This document shows positions 1-9,366 of a DNA stretch of 64,000 nt, one piece after another. The position numbers were made by a program, and so were the translations under genes. The DNA is from an uncultured Lachnospiraceae bacterium. Its GTDB lineage: Bacteria > Bacillota > Clostridia > Lachnospirales > Lachnospiraceae. The notes below the pieces were generated by a model, which was not told where the DNA came from, made no database searches, and was given only the letters and a program-made list of their open reading frames with translations. Each line of letters starts with the position of its first letter. Position 1 is the first letter of the stretch. The stretch spans positions 74,557 to 138,556 of the forward strand of contig CAJUAO010000008.1 of assembly GCA_910584685.1 (NCBI GenBank), written 5' to 3'.

Positions 1-24
1 TAATTATGAAGGGAATATAGGAAA

Positions 25-1791
25 ATGAAAAAAATATTGGATTTAATGACGGAACAATTTTCCAAGGCGTTTGCAGCAGCAGGCTATGATGAAAAATACG
101 GACGGGTTACTGTATCAAACAGACCTGATTTGTGCGAATATCAGTGCAATGGCGCAATGGCAGCCGCAAAGGAATATAAAAAGGCTCCTTTTATGATAGC
201 AGACGACGTGGCGGCAGCAATTTCCCAAAGCGACATGTTTAAGTCGGTAGAGGTTGTAAAGCCGGGCTTTATAAATATAATTGTAAGCGACAGTATGCTT
301 TCCTCATATATAAATGAAATGGCAAGGGAGGAGAAGCTTGGCTATGAGGCAGACGGAAGCGATAACATAATTATAGATTATGGCGGCCCTAATGTAGCAA
401 AGCCTCTTCATGTAGGGCATCTCAGGACTGCAATTATAGGAGAAAGCCTGAAGAGAATATTCAGGTTTGCAGGAAATAAGGTTACAGGCGACATTCATCT
501 GGGAGACTGGGGACTTCAAATGGGACTTGTAATAGAGCAGCTTCATGACAATAAGCCGGATTTGCCGTACTATGACGAGACCTTTGAAGGAGAATATCCA
601 AAGGAGCCTCCCTTTACCCTTTCTGAGCTGGAGCAGATATATCCTGCGGCCAGCGCCAGGTCAAAGGTAGAGGAGACTTTTAAGGAAAGAGCCCAGCTTG
701 CAACTTATAAGCTTCAAAAGGGCTATAAGCCCTATAGGGCATTGTGGAAGCATATAATGAATGTATCAGTGGCAGACCTTAGGCAGAATTATGAAAACCT
801 GAACGTGGAGTTTGACTTGTGGAAGGGTGAAAGTGACGCTGAGGAATATATAGATGAAATGATAGCTGATTTTGAGGCAAAGGGACTTGTACATGAAAGT
901 CAGGGCGCATTGGTGGCAGATGTTAAGGAGGAAACAGACACAAAGGAAATTCCTCCCTGTATAATAAAAAAATCAGACGGCGCTACCCTTTACGCAACAA
1001 CAGACCTTGCAACCATCATAATGCGAGTTAAGGAGATTAATCCTGACAAAATAATATATGTGGCAGATAACCGTCAGGAGATGCATTTTACACAGGTATT
1101 CAGGGTGGCAGAAAAAGCCTTCTTCAGTAAAAAAGCAGAGTATATTTTTCACGGCTTCGGCACCATGAACGGAAAGGACGGAAAGCCCTTTAAGACTAGG
1201 GAAGGCGGTATAATGCGTCTTGAAAATCTTATTGCGGAAATAAACGAAGCCGTCTATAACAAGATAATGGAAAACCGTCAGGTTTCAGAGGAGGAGGCAA
1301 GGACTATAGCAAAAACCGTAGGGCTGGCAGCAGTTAAGTACGGTGATTTATCAAATCAGGCGTCAAAGGACTATGTCTTTGATATAGACAGATTTACCTC
1401 CTTTGAAGGAAATACGGGTCCGTATATTTTATACACTATAGTGCGTATAAAATCTATTTTGGAAAAATATGCGCAGACAGGAAAAAATGCGGACAAGCTT
1501 TCAGGCGGGGTAAACAGTGAACTGAATGAAAGTGAAAAGCAGCTTATGCTTGAATTATCACGCTTTAATGAAATGATGGAAAGCGCTTACAGGGAGATGG
1601 CGCCTCACAAAATATGCGCGTATATATATGACCTGTCTAATGCGTTCAACAAATTTTACCATGAAAACAGGATTATTGCAGAGGAGGATGAGAAAAAGCA
1701 GACAGGCTATATAAAGCTTTTGGAGGTTACAAAGAGAACGCTTGAGGTTTGCATAGAATTGCTGGGCTTTAGCGCTCCTTCAAAGATGTAG
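25..1791 (+). CDS. argS: Arginyl-tRNA synthetase
   Basis: Class I aminoacyl-tRNA synthetase that charges tRNA-Arg with arginine in the cytoplasm. The protein is 588 residues, a normal length for the family. The N-terminal about 90 residues match the ArgRS-specific tRNA-binding domain. The class I signature HVGH lies at residues 129-132, inside the typical context GGPNVAKPLHVGHLRTA. The KMSKS loop is degenerate (GKPFKTREGG near residue 395), which is usual for ArgRS. The C-terminal about 130 residues form the all-helical DALR anticodon-binding domain (GNTGPYILYTIVRI then a helical tail). An A/G-rich stretch (AAGGGAATATAGGAAA) precedes the ATG. The gene stands alone at the left edge, and whatever precedes it is outside the window. 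Confidence 0.97.
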   Translation: MKKILDLMTEQFSKAFAAAGYDEKYGRVTVSNRPDLCEYQCNGAMAAAKEYKKAPFMIADDVAAAISQSDMFKSVEVVKPGFINIIVSDSMLSSYINEMAREEKLGYEADGSDNIIIDYGGPNVAKPLHVGHLRTAIIGESLKRIFRFAGNKVTGDIHLGDWGLQMGLVIEQLHDNKPDLPYYDETFEGEYPKEPPFTLSELEQIYPAASARSKVEETFKERAQLATYKLQKGYKPYRALWKHIMNVSVADLRQNYENLNVEFDLWKGESDAEEYIDEMIADFEAKGLVHESQGALVADVKEETDTKEIPPCIIKKSDGATLYATTDLATIIMRVKEINPDKIIYVADNRQEMHFTQVFRVAEKAFFSKKAEYIFHGFGTMNGKDGKPFKTREGGIMRLENLIAEINEAVYNKIMENRQVSEEEARTIAKTVGLAAVKYGDLSNQASKDYVFDIDRFTSFEGNTGPYILYTIVRIKSILEKYAQTGKNADKLSGGVNSELNESEKQLMLELSRFNEMMESAYREMAPHKICAYIYDLSNAFNKFYHENRIIAEEDEKKQTGYIKLLEVTKRTLEVCIELLGFSAPSKM

Positions 1792-1937
1792 CATAAAAAT
1801 GCAGATAAAAATTTTCAATATAAATGTGAAAGTGAAATAGTGAAAATGTGAAATTAATAAAGTGCTTTATCTTTGATAGAATTTGTGATAAAATAAAAAA
1901 TGTTAATGCAATAAAACTTTTAAAGAGCTTTAGCTTT

Positions 1938-1957
1938 TTAAGAGCTTTAGCTCTTTT
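1938..1957 (+). terminator. Hairpin with T-run downstream of argS
   Basis: AAGAGCT and AGCTCTT form a 7-bp stem with a 2-nt loop, followed by TTT. A partial copy of the same unit (AAAGAGCTTTAGCTTTT) lies just upstream. It sits between argS and the next gene and probably ends argS transcription. Confidence 0.5.
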
Positions 1958-2040
1958 GATACTTGCAGATTTAACATGTTTTTACGCACTGCAAAATTAA
2001 CGATAATATAAAGAAAAAGCATAGAAAGAGGTATTATATA

Positions 2041-2337
2041 ATGAGCCAGGAGAAAGTTGACCGTTATAAAAAGGAAAAAGCAAACAGAAAGCAAAGCTTA
2101 GCTAAGAAAAAGCAGCAGAAGCTTTTAAAAACCATAGGAGGAATAGCTGCAAGCGTAGCGCTTATAATCGCCATAGTTTTTTCAGCAAAGCTATTGAGAG
2201 GTGATTTTGAAGGCGAGACGGAGAAAGAAACATCTTCATATTCAGAGGAGTATCTTTCCCAGATAAGAGAGCTGTTCAACACAGAAAATTCAACGACAGG
2301 CGGAGAGACGGAAACAACTACCGCAGCAAATCAATAA
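2041..2337 (+). CDS. Small single-pass membrane protein, unknown function
   Basis: 98 residues, family not recognised. Residues 1-30 are extremely basic (KKEKANRKQSLAKKKQQK). They are followed by one hydrophobic segment at about residues 33-52 (IGGIAASVALIIAIVFSAKLL), and then an acidic, Thr/Glu-rich tail ending in TTTAANQ. The charge pattern predicts a cytoplasmic N-terminus and an outside C-terminus. A GAAAGAGG ribosome binding site lies about 8 nt before the ATG. The gene is monocistronic and followed by a long inverted repeat. It could be a small envelope or division-associated protein, but nothing in the sequence proves that. Confidence 0.7.
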   Translation: MSQEKVDRYKKEKANRKQSLAKKKQQKLLKTIGGIAASVALIIAIVFSAKLLRGDFEGETEKETSSYSEEYLSQIRELFNTENSTTGGETETTTAANQ

Positions 2338-2388
2338 AAATTAATAATGATAAGCAATATTTAAGCGTTTGAAGGCTTTGCCAAATAT

Positions 2389-2490
2389 AAAGGGCTGCTG
2401 TGAAACAAGGAGCTTATGCAGGATATAGCATGTTTAATGGTATACACATTATATATTCTGGATATTCTCCGGGTTTTCCAGCAGCCCTTT
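2389..2490. terminator. Long-loop inverted repeat between convergent genes
   Basis: AAAGGGCTGCTG (2389-2400) and CAGCAGCCCTTT (2479-2490) are perfect 12-bp inverted arms separated by about 78 nt. The repeat lies between the plus-strand gene ending at 2337 and the minus-strand gene ending at 2511. It is therefore placed as a two-way terminator, although the loop is unusually long. Confidence 0.45.
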
Positions 2491-2510
2491 ATGTATTTTA
2501 AGCGAAACCC

Positions 2511-4121
2511 TTAATCGAAGGTCTGTATTTTCTTTGAAAGATTATTTATAAGTGTCTCATATTTTAACAAATCCTTGTTTGCAAGGCCATCACTGTCCTT
2601 AATGATTTTAAGGAGATTTTCAGCGGCAGATACGGCGCGCCTGTAGCAGTCGTTTTTCTGCTTAACGGATGGCTTGATTTTAGCAATAAGTACGTTGTTT
2701 CCTGTCTCAAGCACCTCCCCTGTAAGTAAATCAACAGAGCCGCCATTATATGGCGCATATGCGGGAATATCAAAGGTATTGGTGACAAGCTCGGCAAATA
2801 TATCGGTAATTTTATCCTCGCCATGGACAACAAATACCTTAGAAGGCTTATCCTCCATGGAAGCTATCCAGTTAAGCAGTCCGTTTTTATCGGCGTGGCC
2901 GCTTATACCCTTAAGTATTTTAATATCAGCGTTTACCTGAATAACCTCTCCAAACAATCTTACCTCGTCTATGCCGTCTACAAGCTTTCTTCCGAGAGTT
3001 CCCATAGCCTGATAGCCTGCAAAAAGAATAGTACATTCCTTACGCCACAGGTTGTGCTTCAGGTGGTGTCTTATACGTCCTGCCTCACACATTCCTGACG
3101 CGGATATTATTACCTTAAGATGCTCGTCAAAATTTATAAGGCGGGATTCATCACTTGTAACGGTGGTGATAAGGCCTTTGAAAATAAGGGGATTAATACC
3201 TTGGTTTATAAGCTTAAGAGCATCCTCGTCGAAGCAGTCGTACTTATTTTTATTAAAAACATTTGTTGATTCTATTGCGAGAGGGCTGTCAACATATACG
3301 AGAAAATCATCATATTCGGGAAGAAGATGATTTTCCTTTATCTCTCTTAAAAAGTACAAAAGCTCCTGTGTTCTTCCTACTGCAAATGAAGGAATAACTA
3401 CATTACCCCCTCTGTCAAAGGTTTCCTTAAGAACATTTAACAGCTCTTTTATATAGTCTACCCTTTCACTGCTGTGAATTCTGTCTCCGTAGGTAGATTC
3501 TATAACAAGATAATCTCCTCCCTCTACAGGAGTAGGGTCCTTAAGTATAGGCTGGTCTGTATTTCCCACATCACCTGAAAAAATAATTTTTCTTTCCTCA
3601 CCATCCTCCTTAAGCCAAATTTCTATGGCAGACGAGCCAAGAAGATGACCTATATCTGTAAATCGTATAGACACATTTTCAGAAATATCAATTATAGTGT
3701 CATAATCACAAGGATAAAAAAGAGATATGGCGGCAAGAGCATCCTCCATAGTATATAAAGGCTCATAAAAAGGCATATCGGCACGCTTTCTCTTTCTATT
3801 TCTCCATTCTGCTTCAAATTCCTGTATATGAGCGCTGTCCTTAAGCATAATGGAGCAGAGGTCGGCTGTTGCGAAGGTAGATATAATTTCACCCTTAAAG
3901 CCTTTTTTGCACATAAGGGGAATAAGACCGGAATGGTCAATATGTGCATGTGTTAATAAAATAAAATCAATATCTGACGGTGAAACATTAATTTCCTGAT
4001 TTTCATACAGGTCAGGTCCCTGTTCCATGCCGCAGTCAATAAGAAAATGGTGTCCGGCAACAGTAATCATATGACAGCTGCCTGTTACCTCATGTGCGGC
4101 ACCCCAAAATGTAAGCTTCAT
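2511..4121 (-). CDS. Beta-CASP metallo-beta-lactamase-fold ribonuclease
   Basis: Predicted RNA-processing hydrolase of the YSH1/RNase J-like beta-CASP group, 536 residues, cytoplasmic. The zinc-binding motif THAHIDHSG has H58, H60, D62 and H63. Further metal and beta-CASP motifs are visible: DIGHLLGSSAIEIW, FSGDVGN, VIPSFAVGRTQELLYFL, SGHADKNGLL and the late VHGE. The C-terminal about 60 residues are a helical extension. Translation starts behind a strong AAAGGAGG. The gene is monocistronic and divergent from the secreted-protein gene at 4405. The exact RNA substrate cannot be read from the sequence; the family includes 3'-end-processing endonucleases and exonucleases. Confidence 0.88.
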   Translation of the reverse strand: MKLTFWGAAHEVTGSCHMITVAGHHFLIDCGMEQGPDLYENQEINVSPSDIDFILLTHAHIDHSGLIPLMCKKGFKGEIISTFATADLCSIMLKDSAHIQEFEAEWRNRKRKRADMPFYEPLYTMEDALAAISLFYPCDYDTIIDISENVSIRFTDIGHLLGSSAIEIWLKEDGEERKIIFSGDVGNTDQPILKDPTPVEGGDYLVIESTYGDRIHSSERVDYIKELLNVLKETFDRGGNVVIPSFAVGRTQELLYFLREIKENHLLPEYDDFLVYVDSPLAIESTNVFNKNKYDCFDEDALKLINQGINPLIFKGLITTVTSDESRLINFDEHLKVIISASGMCEAGRIRHHLKHNLWRKECTILFAGYQAMGTLGRKLVDGIDEVRLFGEVIQVNADIKILKGISGHADKNGLLNWIASMEDKPSKVFVVHGEDKITDIFAELVTNTFDIPAYAPYNGGSVDLLTGEVLETGNNVLIAKIKPSVKQKNDCYRRAVSAAENLLKIIKDSDGLANKDLLKYETLINNLSKKIQTFD

Positions 4122-4277
4122 AGAAAACCTCCTTTCTGCGACTGTTTAGCATAAAAACATTCACGACAATTTATATAATTATTTTAACCTTAAATATTGT
4201 GTTTGTCAAATAAACTTGAAATAGTATTTGATATAGCGTGACAATTTGCAGTGATTTTTGATAATAAAAAGATAACA

Positions 4278-4306
4278 TTGACAAAATAAAGGATAATTCG
4301 TATAAT
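4278..4306 (+). promoter_or_regulatory. Consensus sigma-A promoter for the secreted protein
   Basis: TTGACA (4278-4283), a 17-nt spacer, then TATAAT (4301-4306). Both hexamers are perfect. The predicted start lies about 7 nt downstream and leaves a leader of about 90 nt before the ATG at 4405. Confidence 0.8.
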
Positions 4307-4404
4307 TAGCATAGATTAAAATTTTTTTTGTAATTGTATAAAGGTCTCGAATATGTTGAAGAAGTTAATAAAAAGTGATTAAAATTTTAAGGAGGAAAAT
4401 AAAT

Positions 4405-5739
4405 ATGAAAAAAAAGTTTTTGGTAATAGTATTATGTTTAAAAATGGCAGTGATGTTAATTGATACTGTAGTAGCTGAAACTAAAGATAGTGTTGAAGAA
4501 GCAAAGGAAACTGATTGTTTAAACGTAAAAACAAGTCATAGTGTGGAAAATCAAAAAAATTATTTGACAAATCAAAGTGAATTAATGAGTATTTCATCAA
4601 ATGGAATGGTGCAGATTCCATTTAACAGTGGATTGATAAAAATCAATTTAGATGTAGTAAATGTATGGCAGTTTATTCCAAGTGAAACTGTAGTATATTC
4701 TTTTTGGACAAGCGGACAAGTTGACACAGTTATTAATATATATTCAGATGCAGGTTTAAAAAATTTAGTAATAAGTAATAATAATTCTGGAATAAATCAG
4801 AATGCTTGTGTGGTTACAGAATTTATAAAAGGCAGAACATATTATGTTACTGTATCAGCAGCGGGAAGTTGGACATCAGGTATATATACATTAAGAGGAA
4901 TAAAAGGCTTGCCAATGTCAGGGGGTGAGTTGTTTAGTAATTTTACTATTTTTAATTCTAGTCAATATAAAAATTATACTAATTGCTATGCATATGTACT
5001 TGGAATGTTAAATAATCCTATAACAGGAAATAGGTTTAAAGAAGGAAGAGGAGTAAATCCGGGAGAAATGGCGGGGAAGTCAATATCTATGAAAGATTTA
5101 AAAAATGCTGAGACTGCAAAAACAGCTATCGAAAACGCAGTTAAACAAGATTGCGTAGCATGGGGAGGAAATGCATATGAATTTCATCCACTTACAGAAA
5201 AACAAATGCCTTCTGTGGGATATTATAAAGTAGCTTTAGTACTGTCTCCGGGAAAAGATTATCACTGGTATAGGCAAGTATCTGATAGGAGTGGTGGTTG
5301 GGCTCATAAGATATCGGTACAAAATGCTATAGATACTGACTATAGTGGTGAGAAAATATATTATCCCTATTCATGTAACAGAGGAAATTATTCAGTGTTT
5401 TTGGGATACTATGAAATAAAAATTTCAGCAACTGTATCTACGTCATCCATATCACTACCTCCTGTAACACAATTAGCAAATATTGAGTACAAAAAACAGT
5501 TTCCAGTATATTATAATATTAGTATAAATGATTTTAATGACTTTAAATGTGGAGAAAGTTCAGAAGATGATGTGAAAACTCAGATTGGAGAAGCTCACTC
5601 AACAATAGGTTCTGGCTTTATTGGAGATGTATATTATACTGTTGAAGAGAAAAAAATAGTAGTGTATTATTGTAATGGATTACTTGATGTCATACAGTTA
5701 ATAAATGACGATAATACGCGAACTACAATTTTAGAATGA
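4405..5739 (+). CDS. Secreted protein with NCYAY / HWYRQ putative hydrolase core and BamE-like tail
   Basis: 444 residues from the chosen ATG, which follows AAGGAGG by 9 nt; an earlier in-frame ATG at 4375 has no ribosome binding site. Residues 1-24 form a signal peptide ending VVA. A beta-rich segment follows (about 60-165, with WTSGQVDTVINIY and GRTYYVTVSAAGSW) and resembles pre-peptidase C-terminal domains. The central domain carries NCYAY, DYHWYRQ and GWAHK, a spacing that would suit a Cys/His catalytic pair; this function is inferred. The last about 70 residues carry IGEAHSTIGSGF...YYT, a BamE/SmpA-like motif also found in the next gene. The coding sequence is visibly more AT-rich, with AAA, ATA and TTA preferred, than the flanking genes, suggesting recent acquisition. 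Confidence 0.6.
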   Translation: MKKKFLVIVLCLKMAVMLIDTVVAETKDSVEEAKETDCLNVKTSHSVENQKNYLTNQSELMSISSNGMVQIPFNSGLIKINLDVVNVWQFIPSETVVYSFWTSGQVDTVINIYSDAGLKNLVISNNNSGINQNACVVTEFIKGRTYYVTVSAAGSWTSGIYTLRGIKGLPMSGGELFSNFTIFNSSQYKNYTNCYAYVLGMLNNPITGNRFKEGRGVNPGEMAGKSISMKDLKNAETAKTAIENAVKQDCVAWGGNAYEFHPLTEKQMPSVGYYKVALVLSPGKDYHWYRQVSDRSGGWAHKISVQNAIDTDYSGEKIYYPYSCNRGNYSVFLGYYEIKISATVSTSSISLPPVTQLANIEYKKQFPVYYNISINDFNDFKCGESSEDDVKTQIGEAHSTIGSGFIGDVYYTVEEKKIVVYYCNGLLDVIQLINDDNTRTTILE

Positions 5740-5777
5740 TTTTTTGAAAAAATATGAAAGGGTTTAGGTGAATTTTA

Positions 5778-6752
5778 ATGAATAAAAAAAGAAGCATAAT
5801 AATCTGCATATTATTTATATTTATCACATCATTAAGCGTAATGTCTTACGTTTTATACATGAAATATAGAATGGAATATAATCCTGATGATTTAGACACA
5901 TTTTTTGACGAGGACAATGTTGTGGAGCTGTCGCAGGATATAATGGATAAGCTGTATAAGTGCGAAACCTATAACGAGGCAATAAAAATAATCGGAAAGG
6001 CAAATCGGGTGACAGGCTCAGGCTTTTTTATAGTTGGATATGACACATTTGAGGGAAGAGAATTAAATCTTACTCTGGATGTTGAGGAGGAAAATGGCAA
6101 AATAGTAAATCATAAAATAATAAAAATATTTTTAAGAGATAAATATAAAGCAGATACAGATAAATATGATGACAAACAGGGAAAATGGGACGAAAAGAAG
6201 GAAGTCTTTACGTCTGCAGGAGGAGTTAATATTACATCTGACGAATACGAAAAGCTGAAAAAAAAGCTCCCGGATGAAAGCGTTATAGATATTCTGACAG
6301 AATCAATGGTTGATACATATTTATACAGAACAAACAGATTAAAGCTTGACTTATTGGAAAAACAATTTTATGAAGTTTCCTTTGACGGTTATTTTGAAAT
6401 TTATTATTTTGATTTTGACGTATCTGTAAATGGATTTGATTACAAGGTTATTACTAAGGCCGCCTTGGAGGACAGTCAATATGAAAATATAAAGAGAGAA
6501 TTTTTAGAAAATCAGGATTATGCTGAAACTACCAAAGAAAAATTAACGGAGATGTTATCAGACGGGGATATAAGAAAAATAAGAGATTTGGACAGCTTTA
6601 CAATATATATGAAAAGCATAAGGCTTACCACTGAAAGCAGGAAGGGTGACAATGAAACAGACATGAATATATTGAAGGCTGCTATGTTTTGTGATGCCAC
6701 AAAGGAAATATACCTATATTATTATAATCCTTTAATGAATAGTGAGCAGTAG
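5778..6752 (+). CDS. Membrane-anchored protein with BamE-like motif, unknown function
   Basis: 324 residues. The N-terminus is a signal anchor (KKRSIIICILFIFITSLSVMSYVLYM, residues 4-29), so the rest is predicted outside the membrane. Residues about 70-115 contain IGKANRVTGSGFFIVGYDT, which parallels IGEAHSTIGSGF...YYT at the end of the preceding protein; both look like the BamE/SmpA small alpha-beta fold. The remainder (about 120-324) is acidic and Tyr/Asp-rich with no motif I recognise. The gene starts 38 nt after its neighbour, so the two may be co-transcribed and act together at the cell surface. Its base composition is closer to the genome than that of the upstream gene. Confidence 0.55.
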   Translation: MNKKRSIIICILFIFITSLSVMSYVLYMKYRMEYNPDDLDTFFDEDNVVELSQDIMDKLYKCETYNEAIKIIGKANRVTGSGFFIVGYDTFEGRELNLTLDVEEENGKIVNHKIIKIFLRDKYKADTDKYDDKQGKWDEKKEVFTSAGGVNITSDEYEKLKKKLPDESVIDILTESMVDTYLYRTNRLKLDLLEKQFYEVSFDGYFEIYYFDFDVSVNGFDYKVITKAALEDSQYENIKREFLENQDYAETTKEKLTEMLSDGDIRKIRDLDSFTIYMKSIRLTTESRKGDNETDMNILKAAMFCDATKEIYLYYYNPLMNSEQ

Positions 6753-6779
6753 CATGATTATTGTTAATAAAGCCATATA

Positions 6780-6900
6780 TAGACAAAAGCTGTTTAAAGG
6801 TGGTATAATAGTTTCGGCGCAGCCGAAACATGCAAGTTTGCCCTGCAAACTTGTTTGTGTGCAAAAAGCGGCACAAGAATAAAGAATAATAGTTTCGGCT
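6780..6900 (+). promoter_or_regulatory. Promoter and hairpin-rich leader, copy 1 of a two-copy leader family
   Basis: TAGACA (6780-6785), an 18-nt spacer and TATAAT (6804-6809, extended TGG) form a likely promoter. The leader then holds a hairpin TTTCGGC-GCA-GCCGAAA (6812-6828), a hairpin CAAGTTTGC-CCT-GCAAACTTG (6833-6853), and a small TGTGC...GCACA hairpin (6858-6875). The direct repeat TAATAGTTTCGGC occurs near the start (from 6806) and again at its end. The leader serves the NdpA-like gene at 6928. The same order of signals recurs at 41024-41129. Confidence 0.55.
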
Positions 6901-6927
6901 TCAAAATCAAAAATACGGAGGAAAAAG

Positions 6928-7953
6928 GTGGATAAGGGAGATATTCGTATAAAAAATGCCATAGTACATATAATGGATTCTGCTGTAGGCATACCTGTTT
7001 TGTCAGATTTGGCTCTTAGCCCGGGCCCTGATATGGCGGATTTTTTGGCGGAGCATATTTATAAAACCCTTGCAAGCGATGATATAAAAAAGTGCAGGTT
7101 TATTGAGGAGGAGTCGGAGGTATTTAAAATAATAAAGGACTATAAGGACGGGGCGGCGGAGTTTATACCTGCGTCAAAGTCCATAGGAGAGCATTTGTAT
7201 GGAATAATGAATTCCAATATAGATATTCCGTCAGGAGACCTTTTTATTATAGAGTTTGAAATTAATCAGATTCCCCAGCTTGCCCTTTTGAAGATGAATT
7301 TTAAGGAGTGCTATACTCACAGCACCATAAGCGAGGGAGGGGAAAATACTAACACAATTATGAGGCACTGTTCCATACTTCCGGGAGCGGGAAGCAGACT
7401 GTCAGAGGCAGCGGTTATAAGGCTTGACGATTTAACAATAAAGCTTGTGGAAAAGAAATATGAGGTAAATGGTCAGAAGGTTAATTATTTTTCAAGGCTG
7501 TTTTTAAACTGTACCACAAGGCTTTCGCAGAAAGCAAAGCTTGCTATAGTGGAAAAGGCAGTGGAGTCGGTGCAAAAGGAATTTTTTAACGAATCAGAGC
7601 AGTTTGAGGAAAAAATGAAGGCAAAGAGCGTTATTCACGAGGAGATAGCTGAGCAGGGCTCAATAAGCATACCGGAGGTGGCGGCTAAAATATTTGAGAA
7701 TAAGGCGGAGCTTAAGGAAAAATTTAAGGAAAAGCTGGAAAAGTACAATATAAATGAGCAGGAGCCTATAGAGCCTCAAAATGAAGCCACAACAAGGAAG
7801 TTTGGAAAGCAGCATTTAACTACAGATACGGGAATAGAGATAAAGATACCTATGGAGCAGTATAACAGCACAGAAAGCATAGAGTTTATAACGAATGATG
7901 ACGGAACCATATCGGTGCTTATAAAAAATATAGGACATATCACATCTAAATAA
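6928..7953 (+). CDS. Nucleoid-associated protein, NdpA/YejK family
   Basis: 341 residues, predicted cytoplasmic DNA-binding protein of the 37-kDa nucleoid-associated family. Family features: the N-terminal IRIKNAIVHIMDSAVGIPVLSD, the LFIIEFEINQIPQLALLKMNFKECYTH core, the segment ILPGAGSRLSEAAVIRL, and a C-terminal Lys/Glu-rich helical region. A GTG start is used, preceded by GGAGGAAA about 5 nt upstream. It is transcribed alone from the leader described above and followed by a hairpin. Family membership is fairly secure. The cellular role in Firmicutes is not well defined; the protein is often found near mobile DNA. Confidence 0.75.
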   Translation: MDKGDIRIKNAIVHIMDSAVGIPVLSDLALSPGPDMADFLAEHIYKTLASDDIKKCRFIEEESEVFKIIKDYKDGAAEFIPASKSIGEHLYGIMNSNIDIPSGDLFIIEFEINQIPQLALLKMNFKECYTHSTISEGGENTNTIMRHCSILPGAGSRLSEAAVIRLDDLTIKLVEKKYEVNGQKVNYFSRLFLNCTTRLSQKAKLAIVEKAVESVQKEFFNESEQFEEKMKAKSVIHEEIAEQGSISIPEVAAKIFENKAELKEKFKEKLEKYNINEQEPIEPQNEATTRKFGKQHLTTDTGIEIKIPMEQYNSTESIEFITNDDGTISVLIKNIGHITSK

Positions 7954-7961
7954 AAAAGTCT

Positions 7962-7979
7962 AAAGAGTTTCAACTCTTT
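7962..7979 (+). terminator. Hairpin after the NdpA-like gene
   Basis: AAAGAGTT-TC-AACTCTTT is a perfect 8-bp stem 9 nt after the stop codon. A partly overlapping alternative hairpin (GAGTT-TT-AACTC) follows. There is no long T-run, so termination is probable but not certain. The rest of the gap to 8245 holds nothing further that I recognise. Confidence 0.45.
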
Positions 7980-8245
7980 GAGTTTTAACTCTTTATGAAG
8001 CCAACATTTGCAAATTCAGAAAGACTAAAGAAATAAAGTTCTTTAAACAGACTTAGCCGAATTTGGAACCCGCATGCCAAAGTTTGCTATTATATAAAAA
8101 ACGCGGGGAACTTTAGCCCTTTTGGCAGCGGCGCCTGCAAATTTTTTGATGGGTTGTCGTTATACTGCTGCTTTAAAAACCATAGTAATTTGCCGCTTAT
8201 GGCTTGAGAAATTTTTATAATATTAAACTTTTATATTATAAAAAA

Positions 8246-9265
8246 ATGTTTAAGAAAGGAAAGCCCTATAGAGTGAAAATCATAGATTTTACACTTTGTA
8301 TGGGCAGTATCCCGGGCATGGTCTTGGGTATGCATGGTATTAATATGTATGAAGACAGCATGGAAGTAAAAATTTGGAGAGTAGCGTATCCTGTACTGTT
8401 GTGTCTTTTTATAAATATGATAGTACAGGTTATATTTACCATAGGCGTTACTATGGCAGAGTTTTCCGACCTTAATGATGGAAGTGTATGGAACTACTTT
8501 TCCGCATATAATTTTAGCGGGGATATAGAGAGGGTGGTAAGTGAAAATACGCTTATTGTTACTCTTTTAAGCGGAATAATAACTATACCGGTAGCTTTGC
8601 GGCTGATGAAAAGAGATGAGGACGCCGCTAGATATATGCCGGTTAAGGAGCATATATCGAACATAAGATTTCACAGCAGCCATTTTATAGTGGCGCTGGG
8701 AGCATTGGCAAGCGCAGGTATAAGCAAGGTTGTTACAATTTTTCCCATAGACAATATTATCGGAAGCTATGAAAGCATAAGAACGGAATTTGCATCAAAT
8801 GACCTGATATGGCAGATAACGGCGTTAGTGTTTGCAGGCCCCTGCATGGAGGAATTAATATTTAGAGGACTTGTATATAAGAGAATAAAGAGGTATACTA
8901 ATAATATGTCTGCTGTTTATATATCGGCAATCATGTTTGGAGTATATCATTTTAATCTGGTACAGGGAATATACGGCTTTGCTTTAGGTGTTCTGCTGTG
9001 TTATGTATATGAAAAATACGAAACCATATTGGCGCCTGTATTGCTTCATATATCGGCAAACCTTACGGCCCTTGTCATAGATTATCTTCCTGTGTCGGAA
9101 GATATAAATAACAATATATACCTTAAAGTACTGCTTATGCTTATTGAGGTTGGGGCAATGGTGGCTGTGCTTTGGAGAATGAATAATATTGATGGCATAA
9201 ATAAAAAGCGCTTTCACTTAGTTGACATAAAATACGGTACGAAAAAAGAGCAGGATAAAGAATAA
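8246..9265 (+). CDS. CPBP-family intramembrane metalloprotease
   Basis: About 339 residues with several membrane helices, predicted in the cytoplasmic membrane. The three CPBP (Abi/CaaX-protease-like) motifs are in order: EELIFRG (EExxxR), YHFNLVQGIYGF (FxxxH type) and HISANL. These carry the two glutamates and the histidines that bind zinc. The start is uncertain. An in-frame TTG at 8204 and ATG at 8246 lack a clear ribosome binding site, while GTG at 8273 lies 12 nt after AAAGGA. Family members process prenylated proteins, bacteriocin-related peptides or anti-sigma factors. The substrate here is unknown and no peptide gene is visible next to it. Confidence 0.8.
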   Translation: MFKKGKPYRVKIIDFTLCMGSIPGMVLGMHGINMYEDSMEVKIWRVAYPVLLCLFINMIVQVIFTIGVTMAEFSDLNDGSVWNYFSAYNFSGDIERVVSENTLIVTLLSGIITIPVALRLMKRDEDAARYMPVKEHISNIRFHSSHFIVALGALASAGISKVVTIFPIDNIIGSYESIRTEFASNDLIWQITALVFAGPCMEELIFRGLVYKRIKRYTNNMSAVYISAIMFGVYHFNLVQGIYGFALGVLLCYVYEKYETILAPVLLHISANLTALVIDYLPVSEDINNNIYLKVLLMLIEVGAMVAVLWRMNNIDGINKKRFHLVDIKYGTKKEQDKE

Positions 9266-9269
9266 AAGG

Positions 9270-9355
9270 AATTTGTGCAGAAGCGTCACAAATTATCTGA
9301 TGACAGAGAGAAAACTGACATTTTCCGCGTCGTCTTAGCGTAAAACGCTTCGGAA
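9270..9355 (+). promoter_or_regulatory. Two hairpins before the glycosyltransferase gene
   Basis: AATTTGTG...CACAAATT (9270-9294) is a perfect 8-bp stem just after the CPBP stop codon. A second structure pairs TTCCG (9323-9327) with CGGAA (9351-9355) around an inner AGCGT-AAA-ACGCT stem. Its right arm ends next to the GGAGG used by the next gene, so folding could affect translation. This is inferred from pairing only. Confidence 0.35.
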
Positions 9356-9366
9356 TGGAGGAAAAA

